Assembly: GCF_900106755.1 (NCBI RefSeq)
Contig: NZ_FNNN01000014.1
Location: 1-64,000, forward strand
Reading direction: 5' to 3'
DNA from: Bacteroides faecis MAJ27
GTDB lineage: Bacteria > Bacteroidota > Bacteroidia > Bacteroidales > Bacteroidaceae
Length of the DNA: 64,000 nucleotides
In this document: positions 54,790-63,177 of the stretch, piece by piece
Layout: every line of letters starts with the position of its first letter
Numbering within the stretch: position 1 is the first letter of the stretch
The notes under the pieces: model-generated
Told to the model about the DNA's origin: nothing
Seen by the model: the letters and a program-made list of their open reading frames with translations, nothing else
Databases searched by the model: none
Made by a program: the position numbers and the translations under genes

Positions 54790-55995
54790 TTAACTTTTAT
54801 GCATCCAGATAGAAAGAACTTTTCGCTTGACAGTCAGTATGTTGATGACTGATACGATGAGGAATAAGAAAATACCCATGCTGATGGCTGCCCATAACGA
54901 ACCGGTTTCCAGTTGGGGGAAGAGCAATCGGATACTTTCTACATAATAGCTGCGCAGCCAGCATACTAATCCGATGGATAAAATCAATACGATGATATTC
55001 AGCCCTACAGTCAATATCTGATAAGGCAATGCTACTCTGTTGGGGCTGTATCCTATCAGAAGCAGGCTTTCGAGTTTGGTTGTGTTCTTTTGGAGTAGTA
55101 AGAATATGCTTAGCATCAGGATATAGAACGACAGGATACTAATGAACAGACCTACTCCCAATACAATGCCTACGATAAGGCGAAGGAAGTAAGTGGTTTT
55201 TCCGGCATCCAGTTTTCCGTCTTCCGTTTCATAGCCTTTCTTTTGGAAATAGCTGGCAATAGAAGGATCAGCCGGATTGTTTACTTCGATGATCAGGCGG
55301 GCAGGTTGTGCTTCTGCATTGGGAGCGAAATTCTTATTGGCCCAGTCCATAAAAGACTGGGGTACGAGAATGGTATTTAAACGGTTGGAGAAACCGACGA
55401 TGTTTCCTTTGTATTGCTCTACCCGTCCGTTACCTCGCATCATGATGTCCATTTGGATAAGACCCATTAGTCCTTCCGACAGTTTGGGCAGACTGCGGCT
55501 TTGAGCAAAACCGAAGTTGTACAAATTCAGATAATTGCGTGGGATAATGATGGGAATCGTATGCGTTTCTTCATCGAAATGCCATTTATCGAGTTTGATG
55601 TCTACAAACTCATCGGGAACTGATTCGAAGAACATATCCGTAGAGAGATGAATACCAGCTTCCTGCATGCCTAATCCTGCTGAAACTTTAAACTGAGAAG
55701 GGGTGAAAGCCCCTGTCGTTTTGGTAAACGATTGCTTTTTCAGATCGGCGATATCTTCGGGAGAGAACGTGTTGCTTTTTCCGGCAAAGGAGCCGAGTGT
55801 GCTGATTTTCTTGGTTGCTATGATAAAGTCTTTTTTCATAAAGCTGTCTCCTTCGGTGAATACGGGGATGACATCCTTATAAAACTGTACGCTGAGCAGT
55901 ACAATCATCATGCCGAACAGGTTGGCTAAAAAGAAACCGGTCAGTTGGCCGATACTGATATGTTGGCGGAGAAGTTTCCAGACAAGAGCAGACAT
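54790..55995 (-). CDS. FtsX/MacB-like ABC permease
   Basis: This is a 401-residue protein with one N-terminal helix (about 18-40), a large periplasmic domain (about 45-260) and three C-terminal helices (about 270-300, 320-350, 370-395), the topology of FtsX/LolCE/MacB permeases. It lies 60 bases after its ATPase gene. Substrate unknown; membership of the operon with an exported plug-domain protein suggests envelope or lipoprotein handling rather than drug efflux. Confidence 0.82.
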   Translation of the reverse strand: MSALVWKLLRQHISIGQLTGFFLANLFGMMIVLLSVQFYKDVIPVFTEGDSFMKKDFIIATKKISTLGSFAGKSNTFSPEDIADLKKQSFTKTTGAFTPSQFKVSAGLGMQEAGIHLSTDMFFESVPDEFVDIKLDKWHFDEETHTIPIIIPRNYLNLYNFGFAQSRSLPKLSEGLMGLIQMDIMMRGNGRVEQYKGNIVGFSNRLNTILVPQSFMDWANKNFAPNAEAQPARLIIEVNNPADPSIASYFQKKGYETEDGKLDAGKTTYFLRLIVGIVLGVGLFISILSFYILMLSIFLLLQKNTTKLESLLLIGYSPNRVALPYQILTVGLNIIVLILSIGLVCWLRSYYVESIRLLFPQLETGSLWAAISMGIFLFLIVSVINILTVKRKVLSIWMHKS

Positions 55996-56055
55996 CTTAT
56001 TTACAATTTTACAATTTATAATTAAATTAAAAAGGGAAGGTGAAACACTGATCCA

Positions 56056-56700
56056 TCAGAGTTGGAGTACCTGTTTATAAGGTAGTTCAATATGCTTTCC
56101 AATGGATGTGGCGATGACTCCGGCACTTTGCTTCCCGGCTTCGTCGATGATGATTTCTCCCATGATACGGCTGTTCTCATCATCCAGATGGCTGATAGGT
56201 TCATCCAGAAACAAGAAGTCGAACGGCTGACAGAATGCACGGATAAAGGCAACCCGTTGTTGCTGCCCGAAAGAGAGTTTTCCGGCTTTCACATTCAGTT
56301 TGTCTGAGATACCCAGTTTTTCAAACAATGAAAGAATCTCTTTTTTCTTTTTGTATCCGGTAAGGTTGTTTTTCAGTTGTACGTTTTCAAGAGCTGTGAG
56401 TTCAGTGAAGATACGCAGGTCTTGAAAAAGCATACTCAGTGAATGCTTTCTCAAGTCTACCCATTGCTTCACGGAATATGCTCTGATATTGGTTTCATCG
56501 AAATTGATAATTCCTTGGTAGTCGTTGCGATAGCCGTAAATATAGCTGCACAACGAAGATTTTCCGGTGCCGGAGGCAGCTTCTATCAGATACATTTCTC
56601 CTTTTTGGAAGATAAGGTCCTGATGCCATATGTCAGAGGTCACCGAATTACGGTCAGCAAACACTTGAGGAAGTGTTTGCTGTAAGTGAATACTATTCAT
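56056..56700 (-). CDS. ABC transporter ATP-binding protein with atypical H-loop
   Basis: This is a 214-residue LolD/MacB-type ATPase. Walker A is AASGTGKSS (about 39-47), the signature is LSFGQQQR (about 139-146), Walker B is FLFLDEPISHLD. The usual H-loop His after the last strand (TSH) is replaced by Ile in ATSIGKH, and the first Gly of Walker A is Ala, so hydrolysis may be slow or altered. It is 16 bases after the DUF4836 gene and partners the FtsX-type permease. Confidence 0.88.
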   Translation of the reverse strand: MNSIHLQQTLPQVFADRNSVTSDIWHQDLIFQKGEMYLIEAASGTGKSSLCSYIYGYRNDYQGIINFDETNIRAYSVKQWVDLRKHSLSMLFQDLRIFTELTALENVQLKNNLTGYKKKKEILSLFEKLGISDKLNVKAGKLSFGQQQRVAFIRAFCQPFDFLFLDEPISHLDDENSRIMGEIIIDEAGKQSAGVIATSIGKHIELPYKQVLQL

Positions 56701-56716
56701 ACCGTCCGTTTACGAG

Positions 56717-58270
56717 TTACATGCCGGCAAATTGCTTGGCAAAATCTACAATTTGTTTGAGGGCATTGACATCTTTGTCTTTCAGGCAAAGGTCTGTTTC
56801 GCTTGTTTCTCCTTCCGAACTTACGGATAAATAAGAAACTTTGGAAGCGAGATCAGAATAAGTCTTAAATTCCTTGCCTCCGAAACCTACCAGCATTTTG
56901 ACAACCGGTAAATCCAGTATGGCTTCTGCATTGATAGCCATGAATACAGTTTTACCTTTCATCTCTGCCGCGTATGGAGCATCTTTGATGGATTTGTCAA
57001 CAGCTTTGCCAATACTCTTGTAGAGCAGTTCGTCATTAGTGGCATACATTTGTTTGTCTTTGATGCCGAAGAATATATTCATTCCTCTTGTTTTATAGAC
57101 ATATTCATCTTTACCCAGTTCCATGATGTCTTCTCCTTTCTTGAGCCCCAATGCCTGTTTGTTTTTATAAAGAGCTTCAAGAGCATTTCCATTCTTTACA
57201 TCGGCATAAGCAAGGAAAGTAGGAGCACTGTTCATGGTTACATTGATTAATCCGGCAGAAATATCACCGTTGAATGAACTGAACAGTTCTTTTACTTCAT
57301 CTGCTTTGGCAATTGACACTGTGCTGCGGAATTCTTGATTCTCGCTTAATAGATTGTACAGTCCTTCTCCTTTTACACCCATATTGACGAACATTAGTGT
57401 GGATGCCGGGAAGTATTTCACGAATGTGCCGCTTGTCTTTCCGAATGATTCCATTTGTTTTTTCAAGAGAGCCTTTACAGCATCATTTTCCGTGTAGTTT
57501 TCTGTTTTGAGGGCGATCTTGCCTTTCTCAAAGTTCAATCCGCCTACAATGGTAATGTCTTCCGGCTTGATTTCAGAAGGAAGTCCCATGCTGATCTGGC
57601 TTCTGTAAGTAGAAGGAATCGCTGACATGGAGGCGAAAAAGTTGATATCACTTTTTTGTTTTGCGATTTTCTGGAAAGCTCCGGATTTAGCAATGCTGTT
57701 GTCGGCAGTCTGCTTCATCAGTTTGGTGATGGTTTCTTTGGCTGCTTCTGTCTGAGAAGCTCTGTTGGCGGAGATAATGATTGCAGTGGTTTCATTGAAA
57801 GCAAGCAAATTTCCGTTCAGGGTAGTGAAGCTATATCCGTCTGCTTCGCTCACTGGTTGGCAGATTTGTTCTTTTGCCATTACGTCAAGCGATGCGTGCA
57901 AGTCATCTTCATTGCTGACTTTGGCAACGAATACGCCACCGGAAATCTGGGGAGAGCTAAAGATATAGATCGGTGCTTCCGGATCTAAACCGGATGCTCC
58001 CGGGTTGTTTATCACTTTCTCCAGTTGTTGGAAAGTTGCGGCATTCATTCCGCTCTTCAGTGCTTCCAGCAGTTTCTGTTTAGCAGCTTCATTCTCTTTG
58101 TCATTCATCCCCGCCTTATTGGCCAGCGATTTCAAATCAATAGAGGCAACAGCCGTAGCATCTGCCGGTATTACGTTCGTATATTCCGTTTGTTTGGAAC
58201 ATGCTGCCAAAAACACCATCAGTACTGCCAGTACCGAGAGCCGTGAAATCATTTTCTTTGCCATACTCAT
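56717..58270 (-). CDS. DUF4836-family lipoprotein
   Basis: This is a 517-residue lipoprotein of unknown function found in Bacteroidetes. The signal (MVFLAACSKQ) ends in a lipobox Cys near 24, followed by VIPADATAVASIDLKSLANKAG, which is characteristic of the DUF4836/DUF3352-like repeat fold. Low-complexity acidic or binding motifs are absent. It is between rsmE (16 bases) and the ABC ATPase (16 bases) in one operon, so it may act with that ABC system in the envelope. Confidence 0.85.
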   Translation of the reverse strand: MSMAKKMISRLSVLAVLMVFLAACSKQTEYTNVIPADATAVASIDLKSLANKAGMNDKENEAAKQKLLEALKSGMNAATFQQLEKVINNPGASGLDPEAPIYIFSSPQISGGVFVAKVSNEDDLHASLDVMAKEQICQPVSEADGYSFTTLNGNLLAFNETTAIIISANRASQTEAAKETITKLMKQTADNSIAKSGAFQKIAKQKSDINFFASMSAIPSTYRSQISMGLPSEIKPEDITIVGGLNFEKGKIALKTENYTENDAVKALLKKQMESFGKTSGTFVKYFPASTLMFVNMGVKGEGLYNLLSENQEFRSTVSIAKADEVKELFSSFNGDISAGLINVTMNSAPTFLAYADVKNGNALEALYKNKQALGLKKGEDIMELGKDEYVYKTRGMNIFFGIKDKQMYATNDELLYKSIGKAVDKSIKDAPYAAEMKGKTVFMAINAEAILDLPVVKMLVGFGGKEFKTYSDLASKVSYLSVSSEGETSETDLCLKDKDVNALKQIVDFAKQFAGM

Positions 58271-58285
58271 ACTATTTAAAAGTTA

Positions 58286-58984
58286 TTATTGATTCAATAA
58301 GTTGATTGTGTGGCAAGCCACCAACGCTGCTGTCTCTGTTCGAAGCCGTGATTTTCCCAAGCTAATGGGAGTGAATCCGCATTCGATAGCTTTTTTCACT
58401 TCCTCTTCACTGAAGTCTCCTTCGGGACCGATCAGAACGAGAGCGTCTTCTCCTGCTTTCAGTATATTTTTCAGCAGAGGTTTTTCACCTTCATAACAGT
58501 GTGCAATGAATTTCTGTCCTTTGAACTCTTGTGTGATGAATTTGTCGAAATCCGTCATTTCGTTGAGCTTAGGCAGGCGGGCCTTGAGCGACTGTTTGAT
58601 GGCCGATATCAGAATCTTTTCGATTCGTTCGGCTTTAATCACTTTGCGTTCGGAGAAACGGCAGTTGAGAAATGTCAGTTCATCAAATCCGATTTCTGTA
58701 GCTTTCTCTGCAAACCATTCATTGCGATCCATATTTTTGGTTGGTGCCATAGCAATGTGCAGATGGCATGGCCAAAGCGGTTCCTGAAATATTGTTTCTT
58801 TGATGGCTACAAGGCAACGCTTGTTGGTTGCAACCGTGATTTCGGCTTGATAGAAATACCCCTTACCGTCAGTGAGAGTGATTTCGTCTCCGATACCCAA
58901 CCGCAGTACACGGGTACAGTGTTGTGCTTCCTCTTCCGGAAGTTCGTTGCTTATCTGTATATCGGGAGTATAAAATACGTGCAT
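58286..58984 (-). CDS. rsmE: 16S rRNA (uracil1498-N3)-methyltransferase
   Basis: This is a 232-residue SPOUT-fold methyltransferase. An N-terminal PUA-like part (about 1-70, with HCTRVLRLGIGDEITLTDGKG in pieces) is followed by the trefoil-knot domain with LVLIGPEGDFSEEEV (about 180-194) and SLGKSRLRTETAALVA (about 208-223), the diagnostic SAM-binding loops. It is 6 bases after the DUF151 gene. Confidence 0.95.
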   Translation of the reverse strand: MHVFYTPDIQISNELPEEEAQHCTRVLRLGIGDEITLTDGKGYFYQAEITVATNKRCLVAIKETIFQEPLWPCHLHIAMAPTKNMDRNEWFAEKATEIGFDELTFLNCRFSERKVIKAERIEKILISAIKQSLKARLPKLNEMTDFDKFITQEFKGQKFIAHCYEGEKPLLKNILKAGEDALVLIGPEGDFSEEEVKKAIECGFTPISLGKSRLRTETAALVACHTINLLNQ

Positions 58985-58990
58985 AATTGA

Positions 58991-59602
58991 TTACTGGTTT
59001 TGATTTCTGGAATTGATCCGGTCGCGTATTTTGGCGGCCAGTTCATAATTCTCGTCTTTTATCGCTTGCTCCAAGGCTTCTTCGAGTGACATGGAAGTGA
59101 CGTTGCGAGGCAGGTTCCGCTTTTTTTCATCTTCCGGTTCTCCCTCATCGTCTTCATCGTCAAATTCCTCCGGGTGCCTTCTTTCTTCGTTTGAGATGTG
59201 CAGACATTCCTGTTCAAGAATAGACTCATAAATGAGGATTGGGCATTCGGCACGGACAGCCAGAGCTACAGCATCTGAGGTACGCGTGTCAATACGTATA
59301 ATTTCTTCGTCTTTTTTTAAGTAGATGTAAGAGTAGAAAATACCATCTTTTGCCTTGTAAATCAATACGCGAAGCAAACTGGCTCCCAGCACACCAAGAG
59401 TTGTCATAAACAGATCGTGTGTCAGGGGGCGGGGAGTTTTAATTCTTTTCAGATACAAGGCGGTTGCCTGAGCTTCGGCGGGACCGATGATGATAGGCAA
59501 TTGCCGTTCACCGTCCACTTCGCCCAACAGCATGGCAAAGGCACCTACTTGCGCTTGGCTATTTGTGATATTTAAAACTTGTAATTCTACTTTTTTGTCC
59601 AT
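58991..59602 (-). CDS. DUF151 bifunctional-nuclease-family protein with UVR domain
   Basis: This is a 203-residue protein. The N-terminal DUF151 domain (about 1-135) has LPIIIGPAEAQAT and IRIDTRTSDAVALAVRAECPI in two pieces, conserved in the bifunctional nuclease family. After an acidic linker (about 140-165, EEFDDEDDEGEPEDE) a UVR motif (LEEALEQAIKDENYELAAKI) forms the C-terminus, a helical hairpin that contacts UvrA/UvrB-type or Clp partners. It is 13 bases after the nucleoside permease gene and 6 before rsmE. Confidence 0.92.
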   Translation of the reverse strand: MDKKVELQVLNITNSQAQVGAFAMLLGEVDGERQLPIIIGPAEAQATALYLKRIKTPRPLTHDLFMTTLGVLGASLLRVLIYKAKDGIFYSYIYLKKDEEIIRIDTRTSDAVALAVRAECPILIYESILEQECLHISNEERRHPEEFDDEDDEGEPEDEKKRNLPRNVTSMSLEEALEQAIKDENYELAAKIRDRINSRNQNQ

Positions 59603-59615
59603 TGTTCTTTATTAC

Positions 59616-60866
59616 TTAATTTACTTTACTCTCTCGTTGGTGTTTGTACTTGAATACCAGAGCAAACAGGATGCCGATCACCAGTGCATATGCTGCAAAG
59701 ATAAACCAGATGTCCGGCCATTCACGACTTATCAGTTTACCATCAGCATATACTGAGAAAGCGTCTACGACAGCACCGCTGGCATATCCTCCGATGATAG
59801 CGCCCAGTCCGTTGGTCATCATAAAGAATAATCCCTGAGCACTGGCACGTATGGAGGAGCTGGTTTCTTGTTCAACAAACAACGAACCGGAAATGTTGAA
59901 GAAGTCGAACGCCATTCCATACACGATCATGGAAAGAATCAGCATCCACAGACCGGAGCCCGGATCACCGAAGCCGAACAGTCCGAAACGGAATACCCAG
60001 GCAAACATACTGATCAGCATCACTTGCTTGATACCAAAATGTCTCAGGAAGAATGGTATAGCGAGAATAAATAATGTTTCAGACATTTGTGAGATGGACA
60101 ATAGGATCACCGAATGTTTCACTCCGAAGGAATCTGCAAACTCCGGAATATTGGCAAAACTGCCCAGGAAAAGGTCACCATATGTATTGGTGATTTGCAA
60201 TGCTGCTCCTAAAAGCATGGAGAACAGGAAGAAAATAGCCATTTTCTTTCTTTTGAATAATACGAAAGCATCCAGCCCGAAGGAAGAGAGCAATGTTTTC
60301 TTTTCTGTTTTGGCAGGCTTGCATGCTGGCAGGGTAAAAGCATACAATCCCAGTAATAGTGCCGACGCACCGCCTACATAGAGTTGTGCGCTGGAGTTCT
60401 TGAATCCGGTAAGGTCTACTGCCCACATGGCGCAGATGAAACCGATGGTTCCCCATACGCGGATGGGAGGGAAGTCCTTGATCAGGTCACATTTATATTG
60501 TTCCAGTGCATTATACGAAACGGTATTAGCTAACGATAAGGTAGGCATATATACCAATAAGTTGAGCAGCATCGCCCAATACATCTGGTCGTAACTTGTA
60601 GCGGTGGAGGCGTAGAAAAGGCAGGCAGCCCCTGCGATGTGGCAAAGTCCGTATAAACGTTCAGCATTGAACCACTTATCGGCGATGATACCAATGATGC
60701 CGGGCATAACTAAAGAGGCAATACCCATGGTGGCGAAGATGGCACCGATCTGCCCTCCTTCGAAGTGGAGTTCTCGTCCCATGTAACCTCCCAGTGAAAT
60801 TAACCATGAACCCCATACAAAGAATTGCAGGAAGTTCATAATAATCAAACGAACTTTTATACTCAT
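59616..60866 (-). CDS. MFS nucleoside permease of the NupG/XapB type
   Basis: This is a 416-residue, 12-helix nucleoside-proton symporter. MNFLQFFVWGSWLISLGGYM (about 10-29) is a family signature, and later segments include GIADKWF and KDFPPIRVWGTIGFI. It imports nucleosides across the inner membrane. It is first gene of the long leftward operon ending at 52136. A minus-strand TATATTTG -7 box (60910-60917) lies 44 bases before the ATG. Confidence 0.9.
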   Translation of the reverse strand: MSIKVRLIIMNFLQFFVWGSWLISLGGYMGRELHFEGGQIGAIFATMGIASLVMPGIIGIIADKWFNAERLYGLCHIAGAACLFYASTATSYDQMYWAMLLNLLVYMPTLSLANTVSYNALEQYKCDLIKDFPPIRVWGTIGFICAMWAVDLTGFKNSSAQLYVGGASALLLGLYAFTLPACKPAKTEKKTLLSSFGLDAFVLFKRKKMAIFFLFSMLLGAALQITNTYGDLFLGSFANIPEFADSFGVKHSVILLSISQMSETLFILAIPFFLRHFGIKQVMLISMFAWVFRFGLFGFGDPGSGLWMLILSMIVYGMAFDFFNISGSLFVEQETSSSIRASAQGLFFMMTNGLGAIIGGYASGAVVDAFSVYADGKLISREWPDIWFIFAAYALVIGILFALVFKYKHQRESKVN

Positions 60867-60909
60867 GACTTTTCTAATTTGTGTTTCTCTTTTTCGTTAA
60901 TAATAGATG

Positions 60910-60942
60910 CAAATATAATATTTTCGTTGATTGGGTGAGCAA
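60910..60942 (-). promoter_or_regulatory. Promoter of the nucleoside permease operon
   Basis: On the minus strand TTG (60940-60942) is followed after 22 bases by TATATTTG (60910-60917). The -7 box matches fully and the spacing is one base longer than usual. Confidence 0.55.
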
Positions 60943-61030
60943 GTTAATCGATAAAAAGGGGATAAAAAAGCCATAAATGCGAAGAATGATGAGGAATTGC
61001 CGGTAAAAAGTGGAAAGGGAGTAGGTATAT

Positions 61031-61062
61031 AAAAAAAAGAAGGCTATCTATCCCAGACAGCC
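61031..61062 (-). terminator. Intrinsic terminator, minus strand
   Basis: GGCTATCT (61042-61049) pairs with AGACAGCC (61055-61062) with one mismatch; on the minus strand TTCTTTTTTTT follows. It may end either the RlmI-like gene's transcript or a separate small RNA. Confidence 0.75.
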
Positions 61063-61113
61063 AATCTTTATTAACCTTAAATCTAATACCATGAAAAACA
61101 CAGTGCAAATATA
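61032..61113 (-). ncRNA. Candidate small RNA of about 68 nt with its own promoter and terminator
   Basis: A TATATTTG -7 box on the minus strand (61106-61113) lies in the 378 bp gap with no gene downstream, and 44 bases later comes a strong intrinsic terminator (61031-61062). Transcription would start near 61099 and give an RNA of about 68 nt. A perfect hairpin, TTATGTT/AACATAA (61121-61138), lies just upstream and might end read-through from the RlmI-like gene. The -33 box is weak. The rest of 60867-61244 shows nothing further. Confidence 0.4.
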
Positions 61114-61244
61114 GAGCATTTTATGTTATAAAACATAATGAATTGCCGGAAATCTTCTATTTGTTAACTCTAATTAACTTTGAAGCTATTCTTTTTCTGT
61201 TATTCGCTCCTGAATAAGTAAGTTTCATGGCATTTATATCTGCA

Positions 61245-62423
61245 TTACTCTACATAGAGTACCAGTCCCTTCAGGTATTCTCCTTCCGGGTGGTATATGT
61301 TAACCGGATGGTCGGCAGGTTGTGTGAGTTGGTGCAGGATACGTACGCTACGTCCTGACATGGCAGCGGCAGTAAATACTGCTGTGCGGAAATTGTCCTT
61401 GGTCACTACCTGTGAACAGGAGAATGTAAACAGGATGCCGCCCGGTTTGATTTTCTCGAATGCTTTGGCATTCAGTTTCCGGTAACCTTGCAAGGCATTC
61501 CGCAAAGCATCTTTATGCTTGGCAAATGCAGGAGGGTCGAGAATTATCAAATCATATTGGTCGCCCATACGGTCGAGATACTTGAAGGCATCTTCGGCAA
61601 AAGCTTCGTGGCGAAGATCACCGGGGAAGTTCAGCTCTACGTTCTTGTTAGTCAGATCGATTGCTTTGGCGGAGCTGTCCACGGAATGTACCAGTTTCGC
61701 GCCTCCACGCATGGCGTAGAAAGAAAAGCCACCGGTATAGCAGAACATATTCAGTACTGAACGGTCTTTAGCATAATGCTCCAGCAGTGAGCGGTTTTCG
61801 CGTTGGTCTACGAAGAATCCCGTTTTCTGCCCTTTCAGCCAGTCTACGTGGAATTTCAAACCATACTCTTGTGCGATATTATCACTGCTTCCTCCTTTAA
61901 GGAAACCGTTTTCGGGGAAAAGGTCTGCCTTGAAAGGTAGTGTGGTTTCTGATTTATAATAGATATTCTCAATCTTGTCACCCATTACTTCCGACAGGGC
62001 TTCGGCGATAGTCATGCGGTCTACATGCATTCCTGCGGAGTGCGCTTGCATGACGGCAGTCCGGGCATAAATGTCGATGACCAGTCCGGGCAGGTTATCT
62101 CCTTCACCATGTACGAGACGATAGGTGTTATTGGTCGGATTGACTGCGATACCGATACTGCAGCGCATCTCGTAGGCGATCTGTAGTTTACGTTTCCAGA
62201 AATCGTGGTCGATAGGTTCCTGACGGAAAGAAAGCACACGTACGGCAATACTTCCGATCTGAAAATGTCCTTCGGCTATAAATTCCTTTTTTGAAGTGTA
62301 TACTTCTACAACTTCACCTTCTTCAGGTTCTCCATCGAAACGAGCGATTGCTCCGGAGAAAATCCAGGGGTGAAATCTTTTTAAAGACTCTTCTTTGCCG
62401 GGTTTGAGGTATACTTTATGCAT
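61245..62423 (-). CDS. RlmI-like 23S rRNA cytosine-C5 methyltransferase (class I SAM-dependent)
   Basis: This is a 392-residue enzyme. An N-terminal PUA domain (about 1-75, starting VYLKPGKEESLKRFHPWIFSG in two pieces) and a central EEHEC-type region are followed by a Rossmann SAM domain. That domain has KTGFFVDQRENR (about 208), VLNMFCYTGGFSFYAMRGGA (about 229-248, motif I), LIILDPPAFAKHK (DPP motif, about 295) and FSCSQVV with the catalytic Cys near 337. It methylates C5 of a 23S rRNA cytosine (RlmI, C1962 in E. coli). It is an independent gene. Confidence 0.92.
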   Translation of the reverse strand: MHKVYLKPGKEESLKRFHPWIFSGAIARFDGEPEEGEVVEVYTSKKEFIAEGHFQIGSIAVRVLSFRQEPIDHDFWKRKLQIAYEMRCSIGIAVNPTNNTYRLVHGEGDNLPGLVIDIYARTAVMQAHSAGMHVDRMTIAEALSEVMGDKIENIYYKSETTLPFKADLFPENGFLKGGSSDNIAQEYGLKFHVDWLKGQKTGFFVDQRENRSLLEHYAKDRSVLNMFCYTGGFSFYAMRGGAKLVHSVDSSAKAIDLTNKNVELNFPGDLRHEAFAEDAFKYLDRMGDQYDLIILDPPAFAKHKDALRNALQGYRKLNAKAFEKIKPGGILFTFSCSQVVTKDNFRTAVFTAAAMSGRSVRILHQLTQPADHPVNIYHPEGEYLKGLVLYVE

Positions 62424-62520
62424 GTTATTAAAATTTCAGTTTTCTCTCCGGTCCTCGAAAAAAAGGAGTGGAGATAGTGCTATTTGATCAGTTATTAATT
62501 ACTCTTCTATCGGTTATTTA

Positions 62521-63171
62521 TCAGCGATTGGCGAGGGAGCTTGCGTTAACCTCTTCTTCTGCAGGGAGGCTTTCGACCTCATAGTTGCCGGTTCGTTTCA
62601 GTTCCTGCAGCAGATTATAGATATTGAGGCAGGCCCAGGCGTCGGTCGCTGCATATTGTTTCTGTCCGTCACTTAGTACGTCTGCTTCCCAGTTGGACAG
62701 CCGTTGTGATTTGGAAATCTTTTCTTTAAACAGGATTGCGTAAATCTTTTGCAGGCTTTTGTCCTGTATGCCGAACTGGCGGACATAGTCCTGCAGTTCG
62801 ATGCAGCTCTGTTGGGTGAAAGGCGCACGTTTGTGCAGCATCATAAAATCATCTTTGAGTGACAATCCTACTTTAATGACAGCCGGATTCTCCAGCAGGT
62901 CAACCAAAGGTTGGGTAAGTCCCGTCATGTTGAGGCGGAACAGGAAACAGCATTCGTCCGAGGAAATCTGGAGGAGTGCTACCTTATGACTTTGTCCTTT
63001 GGTGAAGGATGGACGCGTTTCGCTATCGATGCCCAGTATTGGTTGGGATTTCAGGTAGGCTACCGCTTTTTCTGTTTCCGCTTCCGACTGGATAACATGG
63101 ATCCGTCCCGGAAAAACAGTTTTCGGGAGTTCCTTTAGTTCGTCTTTATTTATACTTCTTCTTACTATCAT
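62521..63171 (-). CDS. DEDD-type 3'-5' exonuclease domain protein
   Basis: This is a 216-residue single-domain RNase D/Werner-like exonuclease. The DxE motif is GIDSETRPSF (about 48-57), the second Asp is in VGLSLKDDFMML (about 118), and the last motif is YAATDAWACLNIY with YxxxD (about 173). It has no HRDC domain, unlike RNase D (about 370 residues). It would trim RNA or DNA ends in the cytosol. The gap to the upstream DUF5063 gene is 6 bases, so the two form an operon. Confidence 0.92.
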   Translation of the reverse strand: MIVRRSINKDELKELPKTVFPGRIHVIQSEAETEKAVAYLKSQPILGIDSETRPSFTKGQSHKVALLQISSDECCFLFRLNMTGLTQPLVDLLENPAVIKVGLSLKDDFMMLHKRAPFTQQSCIELQDYVRQFGIQDKSLQKIYAILFKEKISKSQRLSNWEADVLSDGQKQYAATDAWACLNIYNLLQELKRTGNYEVESLPAEEEVNASSLANR

Positions 63172-63177
63172 TTTCGT

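Noticed and set aside
61091..61114. Micro-ORF ATGAAAAACACAGTGCAAAT... as a leader peptide
   Set aside because: Seven codons with no gene downstream in the same direction; the bases are better explained as the minus-strand promoter region.
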